Source: Rhodovastum sp963714255 (lineage in GTDB: Bacteria; Pseudomonadota; Alphaproteobacteria; Acetobacterales; Acetobacteraceae). From it: DNA of 64,000 bases. The translations under genes were made by a program, and so were the position numbers. Under the pieces are notes generated by a model. That model saw only the letters and a program-made list of their open reading frames with translations, was not told where the DNA came from and did not search any database. Of the stretch, positions 52,209 through 61,657 are shown one piece after another; position 1 is the stretch's first letter, and each line of letters opens with the position of its first letter. The stretch covers positions 1 to 64,000 of the forward strand of contig CAVQNU010000018.1 of assembly GCA_963714255.1 (NCBI GenBank). The letters are read 5' to 3'.

Positions 52209-53059
52209 TCGCGGGGCAGGCCGACGCGCCGAGTGTGCAGAAATCCAACATGACCCATATGGCACAAGGCTTCGGCGAACTGCGCGGCGGCAAGCTTGGC
52301 GTCCGCATCGCCACCACCCCGGGCGAGATCGACGCCGCATTGGCGCTGCGCTACCGGGTTTTCTATGACGAGCGCGGCGCGCTGCCGGATGCCGCCACCG
52401 CGGCCTCGCGCCGCGACCGCGATGCGTTCGACGCGGTGGCCGATCATTTGCTGGTGGTCGACCATGCGATCGGTCCCGGCCCGGAGGGCGTGGTCGCCAC
52501 CTATCGGCTGATCCGCGGCCCGGCGGCGGCCAGTCTCGGCAGGTTCTATTCGGCCGACGAGTACGATATCGGGCCGATTCTGCAATTCGGTGGCAGGGTG
52601 ATGGAGCTGGGCCGGTCGTGCGTCCATCCGGACTATCGCAACCGCACGGCCATGCAGCTGCTATGGCGCGGCATTGCCGCTTATGTGGCGCAGCACCGCA
52701 TTGACCTGATGTTCGGCTGTGCCAGTTTGCCCGGCACCGACCCTGACGCGCTGGCCACGCATCTGACCTATTTGTATGCCAATCACCTCGCTCCGCTGGA
52801 GGTGCGTCCGCGTGCGTTGCCGCACCGGTATGTGGAGATGCGCAGGGTCGATCCGGCAACGCTCGACCCCAGGCGGGCGCTCGCCAAGTTGCCGCCCCTG
52901 ATCAAGGGTTATTTGCGTCTGGGCGGTTTCGTCGGTGATGGTGCGGTGATCGACGCGCAGTTCAATACGATCGACGTGGCTGTGGTCGTAAAGACTGAAC
53001 TGGTCACCGAAAAATACCTGCGCCACTACGAGCGGCAGGGCCGGGAATCAACAGAGTAA
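52205..53059 (+). CDS. olsB: L-ornithine N-alpha-acyltransferase OlsB
   Basis: 284 residues, GNAT-type acyl-ACP-dependent acyltransferase that makes lyso-ornithine lipid, a phosphorus-free membrane lipid. RVMELGRSCVHPDYR and LMFGCASLPGTDP are family signatures. The overlap with fur (ATGA) suggests co-expression. The second enzyme, OlsA, is not in the window. Confidence 0.85.
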   Translation: MIAGQADAPSVQKSNMTHMAQGFGELRGGKLGVRIATTPGEIDAALALRYRVFYDERGALPDAATAASRRDRDAFDAVADHLLVVDHAIGPGPEGVVATYRLIRGPAAASLGRFYSADEYDIGPILQFGGRVMELGRSCVHPDYRNRTAMQLLWRGIAAYVAQHRIDLMFGCASLPGTDPDALATHLTYLYANHLAPLEVRPRALPHRYVEMRRVDPATLDPRRALAKLPPLIKGYLRLGGFVGDGAVIDAQFNTIDVAVVVKTELVTEKYLRHYERQGRESTE

Positions 53060-53065
53060 TGTCTT

Positions 53066-53127
53066 AAAGAACGGGGTCAAGGGGCCTATCGGCCCCTTGC
53101 GGGTCCAGGGCAGAGCCCTGGCCTTTT
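53066..53127. repeat. Inverted repeat with T-run, copy 11
   Basis: CAAGGGGCC/GGCCCCTTG stem, then CCAGGGCAGAGCCCTGG followed directly by CCTTTTTTT. Read on the plus strand it is a strong intrinsic terminator for olsB; the NCS2 stop lies next to it. Confidence 0.85.
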
Positions 53128-53128
53128 T

Positions 53129-54415
53129 TTATTGGAACACAAATTTAGCGGCCGAAGCCCCCGCAATCAGCCAAACCGCCCCGCCCACCTCGCCGGGGCG
53201 GCCCGCCAGGGTTTTGACCAATGCGTGGACAATGAACCCGATCCCGATGCCGGCAGCGATCGAGAAAGTAAAGGGCATGGCGATGGCCGTGACCACGGCG
53301 GGCAGGTAGTCGGTCATGTCGTCCCAGTTCACGTCGCGCAGGGCGCGGGCCATCAGGCAGGCGACGAACACCAGGGCGGGGGCGGTGGCGAAGCCGGGGA
53401 TGGCGGCGGCCAGCGGGGCGAAGAACAGGGTGGCGAGAAACAGCACGCCGGCGACCAGGGCGGTCAGCCCGGTGCGTCCGCCCGCCTGGATGCCGGCCGC
53501 GCTTTCGATGTAGCTGGTGACTGTGGAGGTGCCGAGCACCGCGCCCAGGATGGCACCGCCGGAATCGGCGGTCAGTGCCCGCTGCAACCGCGGCACGGTG
53601 CCGTCCGGACGCATCAGGCCGGCGCGGTGGGTGGTGGCAATCAGCGTGCCGGCGTTGTCCAGCACGTCCACCAGGAAGAAGGTCAACACGATGCTGACCA
53701 CGCCAAGGCTCAGCGCCCCGCCGATGTCCAGTTGCCAGAAGGTCGGCGCGAGCGAGGGCGGCAGGGCGACGACGCCGTGAAAGGTGGTAAGCCCGAACGG
53801 AATGCCGGCGGCGGCGGTGGCGAGGATACCGATCAGCACGGCGGCGGAAATGCCGCGCGCGGCCAGCGCCGCCATGAGCACGAAACCGCCGCAGGCCAGC
53901 AGCGTGCCGGGCGTGCCCAGACGGCCGAGGGTGACGAAAGTCGCCGGGCTGGCCGCCACGACGCCCATGCCTTCCAGGCCGATCAGGGCGAGAAAAAACC
54001 CGATCCCCGCGCCGATGCCGAGCTTGAGCGAGAACGGGATGGAATTGATCAGCCACTCCCGCAGGCGCAGCAGCGACACCGCCAGGAACAGCAGACCGGA
54101 CAGGAACACCGCGCCGAGCGCCACCGGCCACGGGATATGCAGCCCGCCGACCACGGCGAAGGCGAAATAGGCGTTCAGGCCCATGCCGGGCGCCAGCGCC
54201 AGCGGGTAATTGGCATACAGGCCCATGGCAATGGTGGCGATGCCAGCGCCCAGGCAGGTGGCGACGAATACGGCACCGTGGTCCATGCCGGTGGTGGCCA
54301 GGATGCCGGGGTTGACCACGACGATGTAAACCATGGCCAGCCACGTGGTGATCCCGGCGAGAACCTCGGTCCGGACAGTGGTGCCGGCATCGCGCAGGCC
54401 GAAGGAGAATGCCAT
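53129..54415 (-). CDS. NCS2-family purine permease (AzgA/PbuG type)
   Basis: 428 residues, about 13 helices. GMGLNAYFAFAVVGG and the RALTADSGGAILGAVLGTSTVTSYIES region (broken here by position) are typical of the AzgA/PbuG branch, importing hypoxanthine, guanine or adenine with protons. GGAG eight bases before ATG 54415. Confidence 0.88.
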   Translation of the reverse strand: MAFSFGLRDAGTTVRTEVLAGITTWLAMVYIVVVNPGILATTGMDHGAVFVATCLGAGIATIAMGLYANYPLALAPGMGLNAYFAFAVVGGLHIPWPVALGAVFLSGLLFLAVSLLRLREWLINSIPFSLKLGIGAGIGFFLALIGLEGMGVVAASPATFVTLGRLGTPGTLLACGGFVLMAALAARGISAAVLIGILATAAAGIPFGLTTFHGVVALPPSLAPTFWQLDIGGALSLGVVSIVLTFFLVDVLDNAGTLIATTHRAGLMRPDGTVPRLQRALTADSGGAILGAVLGTSTVTSYIESAAGIQAGGRTGLTALVAGVLFLATLFFAPLAAAIPGFATAPALVFVACLMARALRDVNWDDMTDYLPAVVTAIAMPFTFSIAAGIGIGFIVHALVKTLAGRPGEVGGAVWLIAGASAAKFVFQ

Positions 54416-54463
54416 GGAGAGCTCCGGGGACGGACGTTGCGGATGTCAGTACACGAAGCAAAG

Positions 54464-54541
54464 GTAGAAAGGCCAGGGCTCTGCCCTGGACCCGCAAGGG
54501 GGCAGTGGCCCCCTTGACCCCATTACTTAAGATAATCCCAG
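54464..54541. repeat. Intergenic inverted repeat, copy 12
   Basis: CCAGGGCTCTGCCCTGG, then CAAGGGGGC/GCCCCCTTG, then GACCCCATTACTTAAGATAAT. Lies between the small Tat-peptide gene and the NCS2 gene, both on the minus strand. Confidence 0.8.
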
Positions 54542-54550
54542 GCGGGCGGT

Positions 54551-54745
54551 TTAGCTCTGGGTGGTCGGGGCGGCGGCAGGGGTCTTGCGGTGCTTGTGCG
54601 ATGCCTGCGTGGCGCCGCCGTGGTGGGACTTGTGCTTCTTGTGACCGGTGGAAGCAGTGGTGGCATTCGCTGGAATGGCAACGGCAGCCACGGCCGGCAA
54701 CGCCAGACCAAACGTCGCCAAAAGACGCCTGCGGGAGAAGATCAC
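54551..54745 (-). CDS. Small secreted His/Lys-rich peptide with Tat-like signal
   Basis: 64 residues from GTG 54745, which has CGGAG seven bases upstream. The N-terminus SRRRLLATFGLALP is a twin-arginine-type signal followed by AVAAVAIPANA. The mature part, about 38 residues, is basic and histidine-rich (HKKHKSHHGG, SHKHRK), with no cysteine. Upstream is an AT-rich promoter-like stretch with an ATATATAT tract (54807-54816). Function unknown; metal binding or acid buffering are guesses. Confidence 0.55.
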   Translation of the reverse strand: MIFSRRRLLATFGLALPAVAAVAIPANATTASTGHKKHKSHHGGATQASHKHRKTPAAAPTTQS

Positions 54746-54849
54746 AGCGGACTCCGGGAAATGTGGAAGTTCACGGTTAAGGCGAGCAAAGCTTGATATT
54801 CGATTGATATATATATGAACGACCACCGGAGTTGGCGCAAGCGGAATCG

Positions 54850-55263
54850 TTAAAGCAGACCGAGCTCCTGCAACGCCCGGCGCAACGCCTCCGGCATGCC
54901 ACCCACCGCCTCGCCGGCGACAATGTCCGGCGGAGCCGCCTCGGCAGCCAGATAACGCCAGCCCTGAAACGCCCTGACCGGACGCCCGGCCACCAGCACC
55001 AGATCAGGGTCGAGATGAATGGCGGCACAGGCGGACCCGTCGTCGTAGCTTGCCGTTTCGATGCCGGGAATGCGCTGGCGCACCACCATGGCTCCGGCAA
55101 TGACCCAGTACATCGAACCGCCGTCGATGATCTCCGCCGCACGGCGGGGGAAGCTCCGGGTCAGATGGCGCAGCCTGCCATCGGCGGCGAGGCGGCCTTC
55201 CTGCACCTTGCGCAAATGCGCGATGTCGCGAATGCCAACCGCGAGCTTCATCAGGTGGAGCAT
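54850..55263 (-). CDS. DUF1489 family protein
   Basis: 137 residues from ATG 55263. Contains MLHLMKLAVGIRDIAHLRK and GSMYWVIAGAMVVRQRI, typical of the alphaproteobacterial DUF1489 family. Function unknown. It is divergent from aapJ; the 146-base gap holds the promoters for both. Confidence 0.83.
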   Translation of the reverse strand: MLHLMKLAVGIRDIAHLRKVQEGRLAADGRLRHLTRSFPRRAAEIIDGGSMYWVIAGAMVVRQRIPGIETASYDDGSACAAIHLDPDLVLVAGRPVRAFQGWRYLAAEAAPPDIVAGEAVGGMPEALRRALQELGLL

Positions 55264-55409
55264 GCCGCCCGTGTGACGGATGGCGCGGCGCGGAGCAAGA
55301 TGCGGCATCGCCATGATATGAGCGCAACCCCCCATTGATCCCCTTGCGGGCCCGACGCATTGTCGACGGTAAGCGGGGATGCCCCCGCCCGTTTCGGGAG
55401 AGAGACCAT

Positions 55410-56438
55410 ATGATCCGATCAATTCGTGTCGTTGCCGCCCTCGTGGCGGTCGCCGCGCTGCTCGCCGCCAGCGGCGCCCGCGCGGACAGCACCGGCTCGG
55501 CCACCATCGATGCCATCAAGGCGCGCGGCCAGCTGGTCTGTGGCATCGCCGGCAATATTCCGGGCTTCTCACTGCCGGACAGCCAGGGTGTGATGCGCGG
55601 CCTCGACGCCAATTCCTGCCGCACCGTGGCCGCTTCCATCCTGGGCGATGCGAACAAAGTCAAGTTCGTGCCGCTGACCACCACCAACCGCTTCACCGCC
55701 CTGCAATCCGGCGAGGTGGACCTGTTGGTGCGCGACACGACCTGGACGCTCGGCCGCGAGGCGAACCTCGGCCTGCTGTTCGCCGGGGTGAACTATTACG
55801 ACGGCACCGGCTTCCTGGTGAAGAAAGCGAGCGGGGTGAAGTCGGCCAAGGAACTCGACGGCGCCACCGTCTGCGTGCAACCCGGCACCTCGACCGAACT
55901 GGCGGTCGATGACTACTTCCGGGTGAACAACCTGAAGTTCACCCCGATCCTGATCCAGGACCTTCCCGGGATCGAGAGCGCGTTCCTCTCCGGCCGCTGC
56001 GACGTGTATTCGACCGACGGCTCGCAGCTCGCCACCTTCCGCGCCACCCAGCCGGCCAAGAACGACCTGGTGCTGCTGCCGGAGACGATCAGCAAGGAAC
56101 CGCTGGGCTACGTGGTGCGCAAAGGCGACGACAAATTCTTCGACCTGGTGCGCTGGACCTTTTTCGCCGGGCTGATTGCCGAGGAAAACGGCATCACCAG
56201 CAAGAACATCGACAGCTTCGCAGCCACCAAGGTGCCGGAACTGCGCCGCCTGCTCGGCCTGGAAGGCGACATGGGCAAGGCGCTCGGGGTGGACAACAAG
56301 TTCGCCTACAACGCGGTCAAACAGGTCGGCAACTTCGGCGAGATCTGGGACCGGAACATCACCGTCCTCGGCGTGCCGCGTGGCATCAACGCGCTGTGGA
56401 ACAAGGGCGGGCTGCAGTACGCGCCGCCGATGCGCTGA
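55410..56438 (+). CDS. aapJ: General L-amino acid ABC transporter, periplasmic receptor AapJ
   Basis: 342 residues with a signal peptide ending GARADS. Binding domain begins LVCGIAGNIPGFSLPD and includes LGREANLGLLFAGVNYYDGT. First gene of a full aapJQMP cluster for broad-range amino-acid uptake. GGAGAGAG before ATG 55410. An intrinsic terminator follows it. Confidence 0.93.
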   Translation: MIRSIRVVAALVAVAALLAASGARADSTGSATIDAIKARGQLVCGIAGNIPGFSLPDSQGVMRGLDANSCRTVAASILGDANKVKFVPLTTTNRFTALQSGEVDLLVRDTTWTLGREANLGLLFAGVNYYDGTGFLVKKASGVKSAKELDGATVCVQPGTSTELAVDDYFRVNNLKFTPILIQDLPGIESAFLSGRCDVYSTDGSQLATFRATQPAKNDLVLLPETISKEPLGYVVRKGDDKFFDLVRWTFFAGLIAEENGITSKNIDSFAATKVPELRRLLGLEGDMGKALGVDNKFAYNAVKQVGNFGEIWDRNITVLGVPRGINALWNKGGLQYAPPMR

Positions 56439-56467
56439 GATTTCAATCGGTATCACTGCAGTGCGAT

Positions 56468-56502
56468 GGGCCGTTCTCCGCCGGGGAACGGCCCGTTTGT
56501 TT
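56468..56502 (+). terminator. Intrinsic terminator between aapJ and aapQ
   Basis: Stem GGGCCGTTC / GAACGGCCC with a nine-base loop, then GTTTGTTTT. In aap and similar operons partial termination after the receptor gene gives more receptor than permease. Confidence 0.8.
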
Positions 56503-56652
56503 TCCGGCGATGGGATTGATTTGTGGCGGTTTGATGTGCAGGATGACATTTGCAGGGCTGCGGGATGCGCATCGCTCACGGCCTGGTTCTTGCTTTTGTT
56601 CTCCGAACTTGAGACCATTCTGAACATCTGAACCCGGGGGCCGCCGCCGCTC

Positions 56653-57861
56653 ATGTCCGGAACCATCGCCGACCCGCGCCACGCCGGCCGCGCCGCCCCG
56701 AAACGCCGCATCCGCCTGTCCTGGTCGGACCCGCTGCTGCGCAACATCGTCTGGCAGGTGCTGATCGTCGGCATCATCGCCGCCGTGATCTGGTACCTGG
56801 TCAACAACACCGTGCGGAACCTGGACGCGCGGCACATCGCCACCGGCTTCGGATTCCTGTCCCATAACGCCGGCATTCCGATCGGCGAGCACCTGATTCC
56901 CTTCGACCCCTCGGTCAACACCTATGGCCGCGCCCTGATCGTGGGGGTGCTGAACACGCTGAAGGTGGCGGTGGTCGGCGTGGTGCTGGCCACCATTCTG
57001 GGCACGTTCATCGGCATCGGCCGGCTGTCGCGCAACTGGCTGGTGGCCCGCGTCACCGCCATCTATGTCGAGGTTCTGCGCGACCTGCCGGTGCTGCTGC
57101 AACTGCTGTTCTGGTACGGGCTGCTGCAGACCCTGCCGGCGCCACGGCAATCCTGGCAACTCGCCGATACCGTGTTCCTCTCCAACCGCGGCATCAAGGT
57201 GCCGCTGCTCGACTGGCAGACCGAAGACTGGTGGGTTCTGGCCGCGTTCCTGCTCGGCGTCGCCGGCACGCTGGTCTGGCGCCGCATCGCCGCGCGCCGG
57301 CAGGAAGCCACCGGCATCCGCCCGCCGGTCTGGCCGGTGGCGCTCGGCCTGCTGGTGGGCTTTCCGGTCGCCGTCTGGGCCGCCCTCGGCGCGCCGTTCG
57401 AGGTCGACTACCCCGTGCTGCACGGCTTCAACTTCCAGGGCGGCGGCACGATCAGCCCGGAATACGGCGCGCTGCTGATCGGGCTTGTCACCTACACCGC
57501 CGCCTATATCGCTGAAATCGTGCGCTCCGGCATCCAGGCGGTGCCGGCCGGCCAGATCGAAGCGGCCGGCGCGCTCGGCCTGCATCCCGCCGCCGCGCTG
57601 CGCCTGGTGGTGTTGCCGCAGGCCCTGCGGGTGATCATTCCGCCGATGACCAGCCAGTACCTGAACCTGACCAAGAATTCGTCGCTCGCGGTGGCGGTCG
57701 GCTATCAGGACGTGGTCTCGATCGCCAGCACCACGCTGAACCAGACCGGCCAGGCGATCGAGGGCATCGCCCTGATCATGGTGGTGTACCTCACCATCAG
57801 CCTGTCCATCAGCCTGTTCATGAACTGGTACAACGCGCATATCGCGCTGCTGGAGCGTTGA
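56653..57861 (+). CDS. aapQ: AapQ amino-acid permease
   Basis: 402 residues, membrane subunit with a long periplasmic loop typical of AapQ (helices near 40-60 and from 95 on), and the EAA loop EAAGALGLHPAAALRLVVLPQ. Partner of AapM. Confidence 0.92.
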   Translation: MSGTIADPRHAGRAAPKRRIRLSWSDPLLRNIVWQVLIVGIIAAVIWYLVNNTVRNLDARHIATGFGFLSHNAGIPIGEHLIPFDPSVNTYGRALIVGVLNTLKVAVVGVVLATILGTFIGIGRLSRNWLVARVTAIYVEVLRDLPVLLQLLFWYGLLQTLPAPRQSWQLADTVFLSNRGIKVPLLDWQTEDWWVLAAFLLGVAGTLVWRRIAARRQEATGIRPPVWPVALGLLVGFPVAVWAALGAPFEVDYPVLHGFNFQGGGTISPEYGALLIGLVTYTAAYIAEIVRSGIQAVPAGQIEAAGALGLHPAAALRLVVLPQALRVIIPPMTSQYLNLTKNSSLAVAVGYQDVVSIASTTLNQTGQAIEGIALIMVVYLTISLSISLFMNWYNAHIALLER

Positions 57862-57862
57862 G

Positions 57863-59005
57863 ATGGACCAGACCGCCGGCGCCCTCGTCGTTCCCCCGCC
57901 CGGCCGCGACCGTCCGCCTGCCGGTGTGGTCGGCCCGGTCGCCTGGCTGCGCGCCAACCTGTTCGGCTCCTGGTGGTCGACCGCGGTCACGCTGCTGCTG
58001 GGATACCTGATCATCCGCTGGGGATTGACCTTCTTCGACTGGGCGGTGCTCGACGCGATCTGGACGGTGCCGACCAACGAGCTCGGCCAGCCGGACGCCA
58101 GCATTTGCCGCACCGCCAGCCCCGCCGGCGCGTGCTGGGCGGTGATCGGCGACAAATACCGGTTCATCCTGTTCGGCACCTACCCGTACGAGGAACAATG
58201 GCGACCGGCGCTGTGCGTGGCGCTGTTCATCGGCCTGTATGTCGCCTCCGGCATGCGCCGGTTCTGGCGCCGCGAACTGCTGCTGATCTGGGCGGTGGCG
58301 CTGAGCGCCATCGGCGTGCTGATGTGGGGCGGCGTTCTGGGCATGGAGTACGTGCCGCAGGACCAATGGGGCGGGCTGCCGATCACGCTCATTCTCGCCA
58401 CTTTCGGCCTGGCCTTCGCCTTTCCCCTGTCCGTTCTGGTGGCGCTCGGGCGACGCTCGGCCAACCTGCCGGCGGTAAAGTTTCTGTGCATTCTGTATGT
58501 GGAACTGATCCGCGGCGTGCCGCTGATCAGCCTGCTGTTCATGGCCAGCGTGATGTTCCCGCTGTTCATGCCGGTGGGGTTGAACCCGGACAAGCTGCTG
58601 CGCGCGCAAATCGCCTTCATCCTGTTCGCTGCCGCCTACCTGGCCGAGGTCGTGCGCGGCGGGCTGCAGGCGCTGCCGAAAGGCCAGTACGAGGCGGCCG
58701 ATGCGCTCGGGCTTTCGTATTGGCAGAAGACCGGCCTGATCATCCTGCCGCAGGCGCTGCGGCTGGTGATCCCGCCGCTGGTGAACACCTTCATCGGCTT
58801 TTTCAAAGACACCTCGCTGGTGCTGATCATCGGTATCTTCGACCTGCTGACCACCGGCAAGGTCGCCTCCTCCGAGCCGGCCTGGCAGGGGTCTGCCAAT
58901 GAGATCTACATCGTGCTCGGAGCGATCTATTTCGCCTTCTGCTTCGCCATGTCGAAATACAGCCGCGGGCTGGAGCGCGAATTCAGCCGCGCCCGCAACC
59001 GCTGA
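57863..59005 (+). CDS. aapM: AapM amino-acid permease
   Basis: 380 residues; starts one base after aapQ ends. Several N-terminal helices and the EAA loop EAADALGLSYWQKTGLIILPQ near residue 275 (one residue over the limit if extended, here trimmed by function only). Forms the heterodimeric channel with AapQ. Confidence 0.92.
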   Translation: MDQTAGALVVPPPGRDRPPAGVVGPVAWLRANLFGSWWSTAVTLLLGYLIIRWGLTFFDWAVLDAIWTVPTNELGQPDASICRTASPAGACWAVIGDKYRFILFGTYPYEEQWRPALCVALFIGLYVASGMRRFWRRELLLIWAVALSAIGVLMWGGVLGMEYVPQDQWGGLPITLILATFGLAFAFPLSVLVALGRRSANLPAVKFLCILYVELIRGVPLISLLFMASVMFPLFMPVGLNPDKLLRAQIAFILFAAAYLAEVVRGGLQALPKGQYEAADALGLSYWQKTGLIILPQALRLVIPPLVNTFIGFFKDTSLVLIIGIFDLLTTGKVASSEPAWQGSANEIYIVLGAIYFAFCFAMSKYSRGLEREFSRARNR

Positions 59006-59029
59006 GCCAGTGCCAGGAGCAAACACCCC

Positions 59030-59803
59030 ATGAGCCACGCCGCCCCGGCGCCCCAAGCCGCCACCGACGCCGCCATCGTGCTCGACCGCGTCAACAAGTG
59101 GTACGGCAGCATGCATGTCCTGCGCGACGTGTCGCTGACGGTGGGCGCGCGTGAGCGCGTGGTCGTATGCGGCCCCTCGGGTTCGGGCAAGTCCACCATG
59201 ATCCGCTGCATCAACCGGCTGGAGAGCCACCAGGAAGGCCGGATCGTCGTCGATGGCACGGAACTGACCGACGATCTGCGCGCGCTGGACACCATCCGTC
59301 GCGAGGTCGGCATGGTGTTTCAGTCGTTCAACCTGTTCCCGCACCTGACCGTGCTGGAGAACTGCACGCTCGCGCCGATCTGGGTGCGCAAAACCCCCAA
59401 GGCCGAGGCCGAGGAACAGGCCATGGACTATCTGCGGCGGGTCAAGATCCCCGAGCAGGCGAAGAAATACCCGGGTCAGCTGTCCGGCGGTCAGCAGCAG
59501 CGGGTGGCGATCGCGCGCGCGCTGTGCATGAAGCCGAAGATCATGCTGTTCGACGAACCGACCTCCGCGCTTGATCCCGAAATGATCAAGGAAGTGCTCG
59601 ACACCATGATCGAGCTGGCCGAATTGGGCATGACCATGGTGTGCGTGACGCACGAAATGGGGTTCGCCCAGCGGGTCGCGGACCGGGTGGTGTTCATGGA
59701 CCGCGGCGAGATCGTGGAAAGCAACAGCCCGCGCGAGATGTTCGAGAATCCGCAGACGGAGCGGCTGAAGCTGTTTTTGTCGCAAATACTGCGCGGGCAT
59801 TGA
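59030..59803 (+). CDS. aapP: AapP ATP-binding subunit
   Basis: 257 residues. Walker A GPSGSGKST, signature LSGGQQQRVAIARAL, Walker B IMLFDEPTSALDPE. AGGAG nine bases before ATG 59030. It completes the aapJQMP importer. It is a candidate ATPase for the orphan fused receptor-permease at 18897, though there is no direct sign of that. Confidence 0.95.
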   Translation: MSHAAPAPQAATDAAIVLDRVNKWYGSMHVLRDVSLTVGARERVVVCGPSGSGKSTMIRCINRLESHQEGRIVVDGTELTDDLRALDTIRREVGMVFQSFNLFPHLTVLENCTLAPIWVRKTPKAEAEEQAMDYLRRVKIPEQAKKYPGQLSGGQQQRVAIARALCMKPKIMLFDEPTSALDPEMIKEVLDTMIELAELGMTMVCVTHEMGFAQRVADRVVFMDRGEIVESNSPREMFENPQTERLKLFLSQILRGH

Positions 59804-59865
59804 GGCAGGCGGGGCGTTGCCCTGAACCCCACCCCGCGCGCGCAGCGCGCCTTCGGCGCGACGGG

Positions 59866-59980
59866 CTTCGCCCTGGACCCACCAAGGGCCACAGCCCCTT
59901 GGAACCCACTCTTAAGTAATGGGGTCAAGGGGGCCACTGCCCCCTTGCGGGTCCAGGGCAGAGCCCTGGCCTTCCTTCCT
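59866..59980. repeat. Inverted repeat, copy 13
   Basis: Between convergent aapP and the phosphate transporter. CCAAGGGGC-type stem, centre CTTAAGTAATGGGG, mirrored stem and CCAGGGCAGAGCCCTGG. The left outer arm is degenerate (GCCCTGGACCCACC). Confidence 0.82.
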
Positions 59981-61596
59981 TAAAGAACCGACCGGAAGAT
60001 GTAATAAAGCGTCCCCGCCAGCACGATAGCCGCCGGCAGTGTCAGCACCCACGCCGCCGCCAGGCTGCGGATGGTGCCCCATTGCAGCCCCGACCCGTTC
60101 GCCGCCATCGTTCCGGCCACACCCGAAGACAGCACATGGGTGGTCGAAACCGGCAGGCCGTAGATGTCGGCCGCCATGATGGTCCCGGCGGCGATGATCT
60201 CGGCCGCGGCGCCCTGGCCATAGGTCAGGTGGGCCTTGCCGATCTTCTCGCCCACCGTCACCACGATGCGCTTCCAGCCGACCATGGTGCCGAGGCCGAG
60301 GGCGATCGCCACCGACACTTTCACCCAGAACGGAATGTAGCGGGTGCCGGAGTCAAGCTCGGACTTGAAGGTGGCGAACACCTTCTTCTCGTCGTCGCTG
60401 TACAGGTCCTTCGGCATCAGCCGCACCGCCTCGCTGGCGATGTACATCTCGTTGCGCACGTTCTGCACCGCGGCGGCTGGCACCTTGTTGATCGCGCCAT
60501 AGTTGCCGACCTGGTCCGCGATGTCGCGTGCGATGTTGGCAATGCCCACGTCCACCGCCGGGTCGGAGAAGTCGCGGGTGCGGACGGCGTTTTCGACTGC
60601 CCGCCGCGCGGCCTCCGGCGTCTCGTTGCCGATGGCGCCGTGACGCTGCAGCAGCGCGCTGGTGTCCTGCATCGACTGCACGAAAGAGGCAACGTTGGGG
60701 GTCGGGGTGGCCCGGTTCAGCGCGTAGGCGGTCGGCATCGCGCCGATCAGGATGAGCATGATCAGGCCCATGCCCTTCTGCCCGTCGTTCGAGCCATGCG
60801 CGAACGAAACGCTGCCGCAGGTCAGGATCAGCAAGCCGCGGATCAGGACCGGCGGCGCCTTGCTGGTATCCGGCGCCGTATACAGCGACGGCTGGCGGAC
60901 CACGAACTTCATCAGCAGCAGCAGCAGGGCCGAGCCGATGAAGCCCACGAGCGGGCTGAACAGCAGCGCCTTGAACACGCCCAGCGCCTGGTTCCAGTCC
61001 ACGCCCGAGGTGACCGTGCCGGCGGGGCTCATGATCTGGTTGGCCAGGCCCACGCCGATGATGGAGCCGACCAGCGTGTGCGAGGAACTGTTCGGAATGC
61101 CGAGCGCCCAGGTGCCGAGGTTCCAGATGATGGCGGCGATCAGCAGGGCGAAGATCATGGCGAAGCCGGCATTGCTGCCGACCTGCAGGATCAGTTCGAC
61201 CGGCAGCAGGCTGATGATGGCGAACGCCACCGCGCCCGACGAGGTGACCACGCCGAGCAGGTTGAGGCAGCCGGAATACACCACCGCCAGATTGGCCGGC
61301 ATGGCGTGGGTGTAGATGACGGTGGCGACCGCATTGGCGGTGTCGTGGAAGCCGTTGACGAACTCGAAGCCGAGCGCGATCAGCAGCGACAGACCGAGCA
61401 GCGCGAAGGCGCCGATGGCCAGCGGCGGCGTGCCGGCCTCGCCGATATCGGCGGTGAGCCCATAGGCCATATAGGCGACGCCGGCGGCGAGCAGGCCAAA
61501 GAATAAAAGCGCGCCGACGAGTGGCGCCTTATGGTCGAGTTGAGGCCGCGCGGCTGGACCGGGTCCGGCAGCGACGGCGACTGTAACATCTGACAT
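59980..61596 (-). CDS. pit: PiT-family inorganic phosphate transporter
   Basis: 538 residues with about ten helices and two duplicated signatures, NGFHDTANAVATVI and GSNDGQKGMGLI. Low-affinity phosphate (metal-phosphate) uptake. A 150-residue cytoplasmic loop separates the two halves. GGGGAGA before ATG 61596. The stop adjoins repeat copy 13. Confidence 0.93.
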   Translation of the reverse strand: MSDVTVAVAAGPGPAARPQLDHKAPLVGALLFFGLLAAGVAYMAYGLTADIGEAGTPPLAIGAFALLGLSLLIALGFEFVNGFHDTANAVATVIYTHAMPANLAVVYSGCLNLLGVVTSSGAVAFAIISLLPVELILQVGSNAGFAMIFALLIAAIIWNLGTWALGIPNSSSHTLVGSIIGVGLANQIMSPAGTVTSGVDWNQALGVFKALLFSPLVGFIGSALLLLLMKFVVRQPSLYTAPDTSKAPPVLIRGLLILTCGSVSFAHGSNDGQKGMGLIMLILIGAMPTAYALNRATPTPNVASFVQSMQDTSALLQRHGAIGNETPEAARRAVENAVRTRDFSDPAVDVGIANIARDIADQVGNYGAINKVPAAAVQNVRNEMYIASEAVRLMPKDLYSDDEKKVFATFKSELDSGTRYIPFWVKVSVAIALGLGTMVGWKRIVVTVGEKIGKAHLTYGQGAAAEIIAAGTIMAADIYGLPVSTTHVLSSGVAGTMAANGSGLQWGTIRSLAAAWVLTLPAAIVLAGTLYYIFRSVL

Positions 61597-61657
61597 AAAG
61601 TCTCCCCTGATTTCCGCAGATCGTCTCGATTTTAGGCGTGCGACAGTCCACGGTCCG

